From JAKAWW01 sp049966775 (GTDB taxonomy: Archaea > Micrarchaeota > Micrarchaeia > Micrarchaeales > Micrarchaeaceae), in the NCBI GenBank assembly GCA_049966775.1, contig JBMFTZ010000023.1, forward strand, positions 1 through 14,856: a stretch of 14,856 nt of DNA. Direction: 5' to 3'. The translations under genes were made by a program, and so were the position numbers. Under the pieces are notes generated by a model. It did no database searches. It was not told the origin of the DNA and saw only the letters and a list, made by a program, of their open reading frames with translations. Below are positions 1 through 7,881 of this stretch, piece by piece (within the stretch, counting starts at the first letter, position 1; every line of letters begins with the position of its first letter).

Positions 1-213
1 CTGCCCTATAAGGAATTTTGAATACACATTTTAATGCAAATACAGAAAGTATGAGGATATTCGAAACACGTATGGGTGTCCTACCTTGCCTTTGTTTAGT
101 CGCGATACTTCTGTACTATTATCTGCAAACGCGGGTTCTATATATGTAGAAGGCTTTCCTCTGTTGATCAACTGTAGGTTATATAAATTCCAATTTCTCT
201 TATTTATGTGCAT
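1..213 (-). pseudogene. IS5-like transposase, N-terminal remnant with frameshifts, runs off the left edge
   Basis: Read on the minus strand from the ATG at 213, this encodes the look of an IS5-family transposase N-terminus: a short start, then NWNLYNLQLINRGKP, then LNKGKVGHPYVF, which resembles the family's 'YNxxLxxRG ... LNxGKxGRPYxYP' opening. The first frame stops at 31. The similarity continues in two other frames: EYPHTF from about 62 downward, then FKIPYRA at 2-22, like the family's 'LPYRQLEGF' segment. So there appear to be frameshifts near 63 and near 23. The open frame can be extended to a TTG at 225, but the ATG at 213 fits the family better. The DDE catalytic core would lie outside the window. 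I recognise the family by pattern, not by a search. The region is AT-rich compared with the neighbouring genes. It is almost certainly inactive. Confidence 0.55.
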
Positions 214-236
214 ATTGGTCGCCAAAACCGATATGC

Positions 237-246
237 ACCCGCGGGT
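237..246. repeat. 10-bp perfect palindrome ACCCGCGGGT followed by a T run
   Basis: ACCCGCGGGT is its own reverse complement and is followed by TTTTT on the plus strand. It lies just upstream of the IS5-like remnant, about 24 nt from its ATG. On the minus strand the adjoining GGATAAAAACC could be the remnant's TATA element. It may belong to the insertion-sequence end or be an operator. No function can be assigned from sequence. Confidence 0.4.
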
Positions 247-294
247 TTTTATCCATTTCAGAATAGTGGAACTGTGCTAATTATTGGACAACCT

Positions 295-325
295 CCAGCA
301 CTTGCACACGCGACGCTAGTGCTGG
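295..325. repeat. Inverted repeat at the signal peptidase stop codon
   Basis: CCAGCACT (295-302) and AGTGCTGG (318-325) form a perfect 8-bp stem with a 15-nt loop. The right arm overlaps the stop codon and last codons of the minus-strand signal peptidase gene. It could form a 3' mRNA hairpin at the end of the smc operon. No T tract follows on the minus strand, so a classical terminator is not supported. Confidence 0.4.
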
Positions 326-1326
326 GTAACAAAATTACAGCCCAAAGGCCGGGAGAAGCTGTTGCTGAGGATTAGCTTGAGGTAGCCGATGTATGGCACA
401 GATGCTATCACCTTGCCTTCTACGTTGCTTAGCGGGATAGGATAATTGCCGTACTGGATATCAAGCCCGGGATTGTTGTCTCCTTTGGTAAGCACATAGT
501 AGCTGCCACTCACGTTTATTATTGCATATATTCTGTGCACGATGTATGCGTCGCCTTCTTGATAAAATGAATCTGCTGGAACAGTCTTGTATACGATTAC
601 GCTGTTTCCGCGGTCGCCGATGATTGTATTGCCCGCTATGGTTATCGCTGTTGTATATGCCTCGCGCAGCGTTGTGCCGTTCTGGAAGATGACGTTCCGC
701 GCGCCGCAAGTGAAAGTTATGGCGCCGGTCTGCTCGTCCTGGCTCACAATGCGCCGCATAGCGCTGTCATAAAGCCCTATGGAATAGCCGGGACTTATAT
801 ATTGGGATACCTGCACACTCTGCGAAGTAATATTGTAAGCAACGCAGCTCAAGGATTCGCTTGCCATGCTGCTGTTCATCACGGCAAATTCGTGCGCGCT
901 CATGCTTATCACAGGCGCCCTGAGCCCGCTTATTCCTGATACGCCTTCTATTATAATCATGTCGCCCCGGTGTAGGTAAGGCAGCATGCTGCAGCTCGGC
1001 ACCACATTAAGCGGCTCGCTTGTATGGAGCAGCGCTCCAAGCCCGAACCAGAGCGCCACAACTACCGCTATCGCTATTACCACTTCTATTATATTCTTCG
1101 CATAACCCTCTTCCTTTACGCCGTTGATGAACTCGAGCACTATCAGCACTATTATTAGGAAAAAAAGGATGGCACCAATCGCTATAGAGGCCGCTGTGTT
1201 TCTTTGAAGGAGTATGTAGAGCACAAAAAGCACAATTATTGCTATATAAATGGGCCATGTCTTCTGCCCGGTGCTCTTCGGTTTTCCTGAGCTCGGTACC
1301 TTTTTTCGCTTTTGCGCCTTTGCCAT
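316..1326 (-). CDS. Signal peptidase I, archaeal (Sec11-like, family S26B), with an N-terminal membrane bundle and a large insert
   Basis: Membrane serine protease that would remove signal peptides from exported proteins at the outer face of the membrane. 336 residues. A basic N-terminus (1-23) is followed by three hydrophobic segments at about 25-40, 46-67 and 78-100; simple archaeal enzymes have fewer. Box B is VVPSCSMLP with catalytic Ser113, then RGD at 120-122. The archaeal/ER-type general base is His264 in YIVHRI, and TKGDNN (280-285) supplies Asp283, so the Ser/His/Asp set is complete. GDRGNSVIVYK (237-247) is the beta-strand box before His264. About 100 residues (roughly 130-234) are inserted between boxes B and C, with two cysteines, Cys161 and Cys207. 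The gene starts 8 nt after the smc stop, so the two are probably cotranscribed. Family assignment is firm; the role of the insert is unknown. Confidence 0.88.
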   Translation of the reverse strand: MAKAQKRKKVPSSGKPKSTGQKTWPIYIAIIVLFVLYILLQRNTAASIAIGAILFFLIIVLIVLEFINGVKEEGYAKNIIEVVIAIAVVVALWFGLGALLHTSEPLNVVPSCSMLPYLHRGDMIIIEGVSGISGLRAPVISMSAHEFAVMNSSMASESLSCVAYNITSQSVQVSQYISPGYSIGLYDSAMRRIVSQDEQTGAITFTCGARNVIFQNGTTLREAYTTAITIAGNTIIGDRGNSVIVYKTVPADSFYQEGDAYIVHRIYAIINVSGSYYVLTKGDNNPGLDIQYGNYPIPLSNVEGKVIASVPYIGYLKLILSNSFSRPLGCNFVTQH

Positions 1327-1334
1327 ATTATCGC

Positions 1335-4300
1335 TCAGCTGCTTGCGCCTTGAGCCTGCTCGTCTTTCGCCTTGATTGACGACACCTCTATTCCAAATGC
1401 CCTTGACTCGTTATTGCTCTTTGCCACGCCTATTGCAGTGTCTGCGGCAACTATCATATTGTCGTTGTGACTCACTATAATCATCTGCGACTGCCTGCTA
1501 AGCTCCTTTATAATCCTTGAAAGCTTCTTTGTGTTTTCCTTGTCAAGCGAAACGTCTATCTCGTCGAATATATAGAAGGACATCGGCTTGCACATCTGTA
1601 TCGCAAAAATGAGTATCAACATGTGCAGCGACTTTTCGCCGCCAGACGGCGCGACCTGAACTCGCTCCTTGCTGTTTGGGCCTTTCACTTTTATCAGCAG
1701 GCCGGAGTTGAACGGATCCTTGCTGTCTTCCAGCTCGAGATAGCCGGAATCTGGGAATGCGTAGCTGTATAGTTTCTTGAAATTCTCGTTAACCGCCCTG
1801 AAGGTTTCCATGAATACGCTCAGCTTCTTTGAGTCTATTTCATTCATCATGGATATTATAGAATCCTTTTCGCTGCCGAGCACCGCCACCTTCTGCCTTG
1901 CCTCGTTGACGTCCCTGCTCTTCTGCTCGTATAGCTCTGGCGCCTTCAGGTTTACCGCGCCGAGCTTTTCCATCTCAGCTTTCCACAGCACTACCTGTTT
2001 CTCGAGCTCTGCGGTGTCTTTGTCGAGCTCCTGCAATTCGGTATATGACATGAGCTCAGCCTTTATGTCATTGAGCTTTGTCTCCGCCTGTGCTTTGGCA
2101 GCCTCCATGCCTGACAGGTCGCGCCTGAGCTTCTCCATATCGCTGGAAAGCCTGCCGCGCTGCTGCGCGACCTGCGATATGCTGGCATCGATTTCGGTAA
2201 TCTGCCGGTACGCTTCTGCGGATTTTTCATCGTGGCTTTTTATCTTTTCCTGCAGTTCTTTTGCAGACATTGATAACTTCTGCATCTTCTGCTCCGCGCC
2301 CTGCTTTTCCTCCCTCTGCTTTTTCGCTTCGCTCTCGTATGCTTCTATATCGCCAGCAATAGACTTTACCCTGCTTTCCGTCATCTCGTTTTCCTTTGAC
2401 AGGGTCGCTATCTTTATCTTTAAAGCTTCTGTTTCCTCGCGCAGGGCCTTTATCTTAGGCATGCTTGCGGATCCGGCAGGCTTGCGCGCGCTCGCCATCG
2501 AGGAGTAAATCCTGTCGCTCTCTGCCCGCAATGCAGAGATTTCGCGCTCTATGCTTGCAATATTGGCATTTAGCTCTTCAAGCCTCTTTGAGGTATCTGC
2601 CGCGCTCCTCTTGCCTTCTGCGTGGAGTGCCTTCAACTCGGCTTCTTTTGCTGTTGCCGACTCGGCTGCGGCGCGCGCATGAGCCAAGCTTGCTTCTGCT
2701 CCGAGCAGCTCGGCCCGCTTGCCCGTAAGCTTGCCGCTTACGCTTTCAATTTCGTCGTTTACGGCATTGAGCTTATCCTCTAATGTGGCACGCTCGGCTT
2801 CAAGCGCCTTCAGCCGTGCGGAGAGTTGGGTGCGCGACTCTTTCATGGAGCCGCCGCTTATGATGCCAGCTGGCTCTATCACCTCTCCTTCCAGCGTAAC
2901 AAACCTCTGCCTGCCTATGCCTATTGGTTTTGCGGCGCCAACGCTATCTACCAGATATGTATTGGAGAAAACATACCTGAACACTTTCTCATACGCTTTG
3001 TCGAACGATACCAGGCTTATAAGCGGCACCGCCCCGCTGACCTGTTCTGCCTCTGGTTTTACCACAAGCTCCTTTATGGGTATGAACGTTGCCCTGCCAA
3101 GGCTTTTTGACTTTAATATCTCTATCGCCTTCGCAGCATCGTCTATGGTATCCATTACAAAATAGCCCATCCTGCCAGACGCTGCGGCCTGTATTGCAAC
3201 CGCGTACTTGCTTTCATATGTGCATAACTCTTCTACCGTACCGCGGAATCCCTTCACATTCTGAAGCACCGCGCTAACCCTGCTTGTGCCGCCGCCGAGC
3301 ACGGCAAGCTTCTCCCTTATGTCAACGCTCTGCTTGTAGTTTTCATCAATGCTGTCTTTAATCGATGCCGCTCTTGACTTGAGGTCGCTGAGCTGCGCTG
3401 TGAGCGCGCTTATGCTGCTGTTAATTGCACTGATGGCGCCATTAAGCCTTTCCAGCTCGGCTTTCGCCGCGTCGATTTCGCTTGGAGCGCTGCCGAGCGC
3501 TTTTTCCGCATCGGCACTCTGCGCCACGAATCTGGAGAACGCAGATTCCCATGATGCCTTCTCGGCTATCAGGCGCTCCTTTCTTGAGGCTAGCTCGTAC
3601 AGGAGCTTCTGGTTTGATTCGTAGAGATCAGAGTAGTCGCTGCTTCCCGCCTGGCCTTGCGGCTCTAGCATGGAGAGCTCACGCGCCTTGGCTTCGAGCT
3701 CCGCAGACATGTTTTCAATTGCCATCTTGTTTTTATCCAGCTCGCTCTCTAGCTTTTCGCTCTCAACGGCGAGCGCCCTGCGGCGCTCCGCGATCTCGTT
3801 TATGCGCGCGCTGCACGCCTTCGCGTTGGCGTCTAGCACCGCAATACTCTTGTTTATCTCCTCGAGCGCTCTGCTTGCCTCGTTCGTTTCAGATGAGCGC
3901 GCGTTGAGCGTGTTGAGCATTGCCTGCTTGCTTCCAGACAGCTTCTCTATTTCGATATCTAACCGCTTTATCTCTGCGTCAAGCAACGCGGCTTGGTTTG
4001 TTCTCTCTTGCACATCTTTAAGCAAGCGCTCGTATTCCTGCAAAAGCTGCTGCTCCCTTCTCTGAAGCATTGTAAAGTTTGCCCTTTTCAGCAGGCTTGC
4101 CAGTTCAAGGTAGCGCTCTGCGTCATCCTTCTCCTTTTTCAGCTCTTCAAGGAAGCCGGTACGCTCGCTGAGCATGACCTTTGCCTCGTTTATCTTGGCT
4201 TCGACCTTTTCTAGCTCCTTCATGGCTGCATCCTTCTTGTCATTGAACTCCTTTATGCCCGCAGCGACATCGATGAGTTCGCGGCGCTCCTTGGCGTTGA

Positions 4301-4736
4301 GGTCTATCTTGCTTATAATCTCACCTTGCGTGATCACATTTGTGTCGTTTATCTCGCTGTGCTCGTGGTAGAGCAGGTCGAGCACCTCTTGCCTCGTAAC
4401 ATGCTTGCCATTCAGCCTGTACCCCACCTTGCTGTCCTTTATGGTGCGCATTATCTCGTACGTGTCGGCTCCGCCGCTCAGCGTGAGCTTGACATACGCC
4501 CTTCTAATGCCGTCTTCCGGTCTGGGCTTCGCAGACGTATTTATGAGATACGAGAAAGATGGCACATGCATCCTCTTTAGCGACCCCTCGCCAAGAGCGA
4601 ACAGCAGCGAATCACATATGCTGGACTTGCCGGAGCCGTTGGAGCCCACAATGCAGTTGAAGCCTTCGGTAAACTTTATGGTCGCGTGCTTGAAAGACTT
4701 GAAGTTGTGCATTACTAGAGTATCGATATGAAGCAT
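1335..4736 (-). CDS. smc: Chromosome segregation ATPase SMC
   Basis: Forms the ring-shaped dimer that organises and segregates the chromosome by ATP-driven DNA looping. All SMC landmarks are present (numbers count from the TTG three bases upstream): Walker A GSNGSGKSS near 32-40, an N-terminal coiled coil to about 485, a hinge about 487-625 (VLQNVKGFRG at its start, IISGG at its end), a return coiled coil, the ABC signature PSGGEKS near 1031-1037, Walker B YIFDEID near 1056-1062 and an H-loop VSHND near 1089-1093. About 1133 residues, slightly shorter than the usual 1150-1200. The open frame reaches a TTG at 4739, but the ATG at 4736 is preceded by GGTG at a suitable distance and is preferred. 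No scpA or scpB kleisin partner is adjacent; a signal peptidase follows instead. A TATA-like element lies about 44 nt upstream. Confidence 0.95.
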   Translation of the reverse strand: MLHIDTLVMHNFKSFKHATIKFTEGFNCIVGSNGSGKSSICDSLLFALGEGSLKRMHVPSFSYLINTSAKPRPEDGIRRAYVKLTLSGGADTYEIMRTIKDSKVGYRLNGKHVTRQEVLDLLYHEHSEINDTNVITQGEIISKIDLNAKERRELIDVAAGIKEFNDKKDAAMKELEKVEAKINEAKVMLSERTGFLEELKKEKDDAERYLELASLLKRANFTMLQRREQQLLQEYERLLKDVQERTNQAALLDAEIKRLDIEIEKLSGSKQAMLNTLNARSSETNEASRALEEINKSIAVLDANAKACSARINEIAERRRALAVESEKLESELDKNKMAIENMSAELEAKARELSMLEPQGQAGSSDYSDLYESNQKLLYELASRKERLIAEKASWESAFSRFVAQSADAEKALGSAPSEIDAAKAELERLNGAISAINSSISALTAQLSDLKSRAASIKDSIDENYKQSVDIREKLAVLGGGTSRVSAVLQNVKGFRGTVEELCTYESKYAVAIQAAASGRMGYFVMDTIDDAAKAIEILKSKSLGRATFIPIKELVVKPEAEQVSGAVPLISLVSFDKAYEKVFRYVFSNTYLVDSVGAAKPIGIGRQRFVTLEGEVIEPAGIISGGSMKESRTQLSARLKALEAERATLEDKLNAVNDEIESVSGKLTGKRAELLGAEASLAHARAAAESATAKEAELKALHAEGKRSAADTSKRLEELNANIASIEREISALRAESDRIYSSMASARKPAGSASMPKIKALREETEALKIKIATLSKENEMTESRVKSIAGDIEAYESEAKKQREEKQGAEQKMQKLSMSAKELQEKIKSHDEKSAEAYRQITEIDASISQVAQQRGRLSSDMEKLRRDLSGMEAAKAQAETKLNDIKAELMSYTELQELDKDTAELEKQVVLWKAEMEKLGAVNLKAPELYEQKSRDVNEARQKVAVLGSEKDSIISMMNEIDSKKLSVFMETFRAVNENFKKLYSYAFPDSGYLELEDSKDPFNSGLLIKVKGPNSKERVQVAPSGGEKSLHMLILIFAIQMCKPMSFYIFDEIDVSLDKENTKKLSRIIKELSRQSQMIIVSHNDNMIVAADTAIGVAKSNNESRAFGIEVSSIKAKDEQAQGASS

Positions 4737-4774
4737 CAATACACCATGTCGCCTTATAGGCTATAGAAACGCAT

Positions 4775-4790
4775 CTATTTATCTTTTACG
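4775..4790 (-). promoter_or_regulatory. Probable smc promoter (TATA-like element)
   Basis: On the minus strand the sequence reads CGTAAAAGATAAATAG, an archaeal TATA-like element centred about 44 nt before the smc ATG. This predicts a transcription start near 4755 and a leader of roughly 19 nt carrying the GGTG Shine-Dalgarno-like motif. The rest of the interval up to 4894 shows nothing else I can name. Confidence 0.4.
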
Positions 4791-4894
4791 GCGGTTGTGC
4801 TGCGCGCCGCTCCTTTGTGGCGTTAGCGCCATTATTTATGGTGAAGCTGGCGCACATGTGAACCTTTGGTATTTTATCTTTATCTCTTCCCTAA

Positions 4895-5491
4895 TTCCTT
4901 CTAAGAGATGACAAACGAATAAGATATGACATTCCATTCGATAGGGCAATGGAGTATCACAAACGGATCATAAGATATGCGGACTACCAATCAAACAAAT
5001 ATTATCTCTACATGTATGAAGATCAATATCTTAAGTATGAGGAAACTTCAGAGTATTACAGAATAAAGATGAATAGAAGAAAGGTGGCGTTCCAAGAAGA
5101 ATGGGCAGGGAAGATTGCAATAATATCTAATGTCAAAAAGAATCCAAAAGATATCTATGAGATGTGGAAGAGTAGAGACGGGATAGAAAAGGCCTTCGAT
5201 GTGCTACAGAATGAATTGCAGGTAGACGCACCATACATATCGAAAGAGGCGGCATTCAAAGGCTATATCTTTGCATCGTTTATATCCCTTTATTTATATT
5301 ATAAAGTCCTAAACCTACTGAAAGATCGAAAGATAAATAACAAGGTAGGTGTGAGTGATTTACTATTCGAATTGTCGAAAGTTATGGCATATGAAAGGAA
5401 TGGTAATCTTCTTGAAATTCCAAAGAGAACGAATAAAATGATAGACTCATGCGGAATAAGAGACCTAATCGTTAAAAATGGGTGGAGTTAA
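4895..5491 (+). pseudogene. IS4/IS1634-type DDE transposase, C-terminal remnant
   Basis: A 180-residue frame opens with ATG at 4949, but transposase-like sequence continues upstream without a stop to 4895 (RYDIPFDRA just before the Met), so the ATG is internal and the piece is the broken C-terminal part of a longer protein. An in-frame TAA at 4892 closes the upstream side. Recognisable parts, counting from the Met, are the region around 52-61 (WAGKIAIISN), then MWKSRDGIEKAFDVLQNEL (72-90), where Glu80 would be the third DDE residue in a YREK-like context (the final K position is Q), then a hydrophobic stretch GYIFASFISLYLYYKVLNLL. The first two catalytic aspartates are missing, so it cannot be an active transposase. 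Base composition is much more AT-rich than the flanking genes. No terminal inverted repeats could be found by eye. Confidence 0.7.
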
Positions 5492-5649
5492 GGATTTTAT
5501 ACTTTATTCACAAAATGACTTGATTCGCTTGGGTGCCATGGCGCAATCTTGAAGCTAATGTGCTAGCCTACAATTTGATATAGTGTGAGGCCTGCACTTT
5601 TATGCATGACTGCACGGCACATTGAAATCTACAATGCATTGGCGTTAAT

Positions 5650-5862
5650 ATGGACAGGTCGGTAAAGCGCCAGATACTTCTTGGCTCTGGATTTTTGCTT
5701 GTTCCCATGCTTGCCACCGCCATAAAACTTGCGGAAGGATCGTTCAACGCATCTGACTTGGCGCTACAAATACCTGTAGTGGCAATAGGTGCGTATAATA
5801 TCGGATACGGAGTGAGGCACCTTCTCAGAGGCGAGCAACTGGAAGGATCGATTGGGGGATAG
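5650..5862 (+). CDS. Small hydrophobic protein of unknown function
   Basis: A 70-residue frame with ATG start and TAG stop, not overlapping any better candidate. It has a short basic start (MDRSVKRQ), a hydrophobic segment at about 9-27 (ILLGSGFLLVPMLATAIKLA), a short polar loop (EGSFNASD) and a second hydrophobic, glycine-containing segment at about 38-54, ending in a charged tail. This is the pattern of a two-pass small membrane protein with both ends inside. I do not recognise the family. It stands alone between a transposase remnant and a convergent protease gene. No clear Shine-Dalgarno motif is visible; an ACTTTTATGC element about 50 nt upstream could be a weak TATA box. Whether it is expressed is uncertain. 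Confidence 0.5.
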   Translation: MDRSVKRQILLGSGFLLVPMLATAIKLAEGSFNASDLALQIPVVAIGAYNIGYGVRHLLRGEQLEGSIGG

Positions 5863-5973
5863 CACCGAATCTGGCGCGCTCACAGCGCCAGGGCGAAAGA
5901 TCGCTGCTTATCGTTGGAGTGGCAATTTTCTCTATCATTCAGCGCGCACACGGGGCTCTCTACGCCATGCGTC

Positions 5974-7065
5974 TTATGCGTTGGGCTTGGCCGCATTTTG
6001 CGTGCGCATGCGCGAAAGGTAGAGATTTATTATCGCGTCGGCATGCTGCATGAGCAGCAGCCCGGCTATGGAGCCCTTCCTCCTGACAGCCATCACGCCC
6101 GCCTCGTTTATCTGCATCTTTTCGACCGCATTGTAGAGTTTCTCGTAATACGATATCTCTGGTATTTCGGTGCCTATGGACGACACGCTATTGGAGCTCA
6201 ATTGAACAAGTTTGCGCGGCGACTGCCTCTGCAAGCTTGACACCACGTAAGCCTTGCCGGCACGCTCGTACACGGCTATATGCGTATGGCGCTTGAGCAT
6301 TAGCTGGTAGAGCTCTTCCAGGCTTGTTGAAGGCTTCACCAGTATGAAGTTCTTGCTCAATGCATTGTATACGTGCAACTTCGTTATGTGGGTTTTCACA
6401 AAAGCGGTTATCAGCTCCTGCTGCGCGCCATTGTATATGAACAGCGCTATTACGACATCCCACAGCACTATGAACTCCTTGTAGAAGAACGAGCTGCTTG
6501 TGAAAAACACATATATGAAAGTACCGGCTATGAAGGCGCCGGTTATGGCGTTGCTCACGCGCACAGATTTCTTGGTGGCGGTATAATAATCGTTGCGCTC
6601 CTGCATGTGGCTGCGCAATGCCCTGCCCCCATCGAGCGGCAGCCACGGCAGAAGGTTGAACACGCCCAGGAAGATGTTAAGTATGAAAAGCAACTGTATC
6701 GTGTAGCGTATCATGCCTGCAGGCGCGTATGCTGCACCTATGCCGAAGAGCACGCCGAGCAGAAGGCTTACCAGAGGGCCCACAATGGATATGCGAAATT
6801 CAGTCTCAGGCTTTACCTTCTCGAAATCTATTATGGAACCGCCGCCAAATGGGTAGAGCACGATCTTCTTTACCTCTATGCTGTTTCTTTTCGCATTAAC
6901 GGAATGCGCCAGCTCATGTATCAGCACGCACACGAACAGCAGCACCCATATTAAAAAGAGATACGGGCTTAGCACCAGGAACAGCAGAAGCAGAAGCAGG
7001 AAGGACCAGTGCAGCTGCACGTCTATGCCCATTATCTTTCCTATCCTTGGTGATAGGCTCGCCAT
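5974..7065 (-). CDS. M50-family site-2-type metalloprotease with C-terminal CBS-like region
   Basis: Intramembrane zinc protease of the SpoIVFB/site-2 protease group, which cuts membrane-bound substrates, often to release regulators; the substrate here is unknown. 363 residues. Hydrophobic segments at about 18-50 lead into HELAH (50-54), the zinc motif with catalytic Glu51. A GGGSIID stretch (74-80) and further membrane segments at about 93-113 and 122-139 follow, then NLLPWLPLDGG (137-147), whose Asp145 is the third zinc ligand. Two more hydrophobic stretches lie at about 172-211. The tail (about 230-363) has the length and pattern of a CBS-domain pair, a common regulatory add-on in archaeal M50 proteases; this is weaker than the catalytic assignment. 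The ATG at 7065 lies where a TATA box centred near 7093 would start transcription, so the mRNA is probably leaderless. Confidence 0.9.
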   Translation of the reverse strand: MASLSPRIGKIMGIDVQLHWSFLLLLLLFLVLSPYLFLIWVLLFVCVLIHELAHSVNAKRNSIEVKKIVLYPFGGGSIIDFEKVKPETEFRISIVGPLVSLLLGVLFGIGAAYAPAGMIRYTIQLLFILNIFLGVFNLLPWLPLDGGRALRSHMQERNDYYTATKKSVRVSNAITGAFIAGTFIYVFFTSSSFFYKEFIVLWDVVIALFIYNGAQQELITAFVKTHITKLHVYNALSKNFILVKPSTSLEELYQLMLKRHTHIAVYERAGKAYVVSSLQRQSPRKLVQLSSNSVSSIGTEIPEISYYEKLYNAVEKMQINEAGVMAVRRKGSIAGLLLMQHADAIINLYLSRMRTQNAAKPNA

Positions 7066-7085
7066 TCAAAGCACCACGATATACG

Positions 7086-7102
7086 AGCTTATATATCTTG
7101 TC
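7086..7102. promoter_or_regulatory. Shared, nearly symmetric TATA box for two divergent genes
   Basis: AGCTTATATATCTTG on the plus strand reads CAAGATATATAAGCT on the other, so both strands present a TATA-box-like core. Its centre, near 7093-7094, is about midway between the minus-strand ATG (first base 7065) and the plus-strand ATG (first base 7123). With the usual archaeal TATA-to-start distance of about 26 nt, both transcripts would begin at or within a few bases of their start codons. No other good TATA element exists in the 57-bp gap. Confidence 0.6.
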
Positions 7103-7122
7103 AAAGATATTAATAGGTATTT

Positions 7123-7881
7123 ATGCCTGCTCTTAAAGGTATAAAGTTTGTAACAGGAAAGCCCGCGCTAATAGTGGAAGCTGCTGGCGACGAATACCTT
7201 GTTGTAGGGGATCTGCACATCGGCATAGAGCTTGAGCTTTCCGCCAAGGGCATACACCTTTTTAACGTGACTGACGCGCTCTCAAACAACATCATATCTA
7301 TAATGGACGATTTCTCGCTTAACAACATAATACTTCTCGGCGACATAAAAAACAGCATCATGAGGCCCACAAGGGCAGAGGCGCTGCTCATAAAGGGATT
7401 TTTCGAATCGATGAAAGACTATTCGGTATTTGCGATCGCGGGCAACCATGACACCCACATGGGTGAGCTGACGGGCATGCGCATGCACAAGGAGCTCGTT
7501 ATTGGAAACTACGCTTTCATGCACGGTCACGCGCGCCCCTCACAAAGGGCGATGCAGTGCGATTTCATAATAACAGCGCACAACCACGCCATCGCGCGAA
7601 CAGTGCAAAAAGACGGCAGCATTCGCGACGAAAAGGTGTGGATAGTTGCGGACATAAGCAAGAAGGCGGCAAAAAAAGAGTACGAAAGCTTTAATCCGAG
7701 CGAGAAGCTGATAGTCGAACCCGCATTCAATGACATGATAATGGGGAGACCGGTGGCATCATGGGCTTACGACCGCATGAGTGTGCTTTTCAAGAGCGGG
7801 CTATTTGGTCTGAAAGGCGCAAAGATCTACACGCTCTACGGCAGCAGGATTGCAATGAGCAAGCTAGCGCGCTACTCCTGA
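7123..7881 (+). CDS. ICC-like metallophosphoesterase (COG1407 type)
   Basis: Two-metal (calcineurin-like) phosphoesterase of the archaeal ICC-like group; the physiological substrate is not established. 252 residues. The metal-binding motifs occur in order: GDLH (Asp30, His32), LLGD (Asp74), AGNHD (Asn108, His109, Asp110), MHGH (His134, His136) and TAHNH (His153, His155). The C-terminal 90 residues contain the basic stretch SKKAAKKE and are typical in length for this group. In many archaea this gene sits next to an Lhr-type helicase; none is visible here. The ATG at 7123 follows the shared TATA box by about 30 nt, so a leaderless transcript is likely. The last 10 bases overlap the 3' end of convergent rpoK. 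Confidence 0.85.
   Translation: MPALKGIKFVTGKPALIVEAAGDEYLVVGDLHIGIELELSAKGIHLFNVTDALSNNIISIMDDFSLNNIILLGDIKNSIMRPTRAEALLIKGFFESMKDYSVFAIAGNHDTHMGELTGMRMHKELVIGNYAFMHGHARPSQRAMQCDFIITAHNHAIARTVQKDGSIRDEKVWIVADISKKAAKKEYESFNPSEKLIVEPAFNDMIMGRPVASWAYDRMSVLFKSGLFGLKGAKIYTLYGSRIAMSKLARYS

Noticed and set aside
86..280. 64-residue plus-strand frame at the left edge
   Set aside because: It is antisense to the IS5-like remnant, which has recognisable transposase segments; the plus-strand translation has none.
1777..2508. 243-residue frame on the plus strand inside smc
   Set aside because: It is antisense to the SMC coiled coil. Serine/leucine-rich composition is the usual shadow of a GC-biased coiled-coil gene, and it has no family motif, promoter or ribosome-binding site.
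4737..4739. TTG as the smc start
   Set aside because: The adjacent ATG at 4736 is a better start codon with GGTG upstream and gives the same protein less one residue.
6373..6954. 193-residue plus-strand frame within the M50 protease gene
   Set aside because: Shadow frame rich in Tyr, His and Arg with no motif; the minus strand has HELAH and the LDGG motif.
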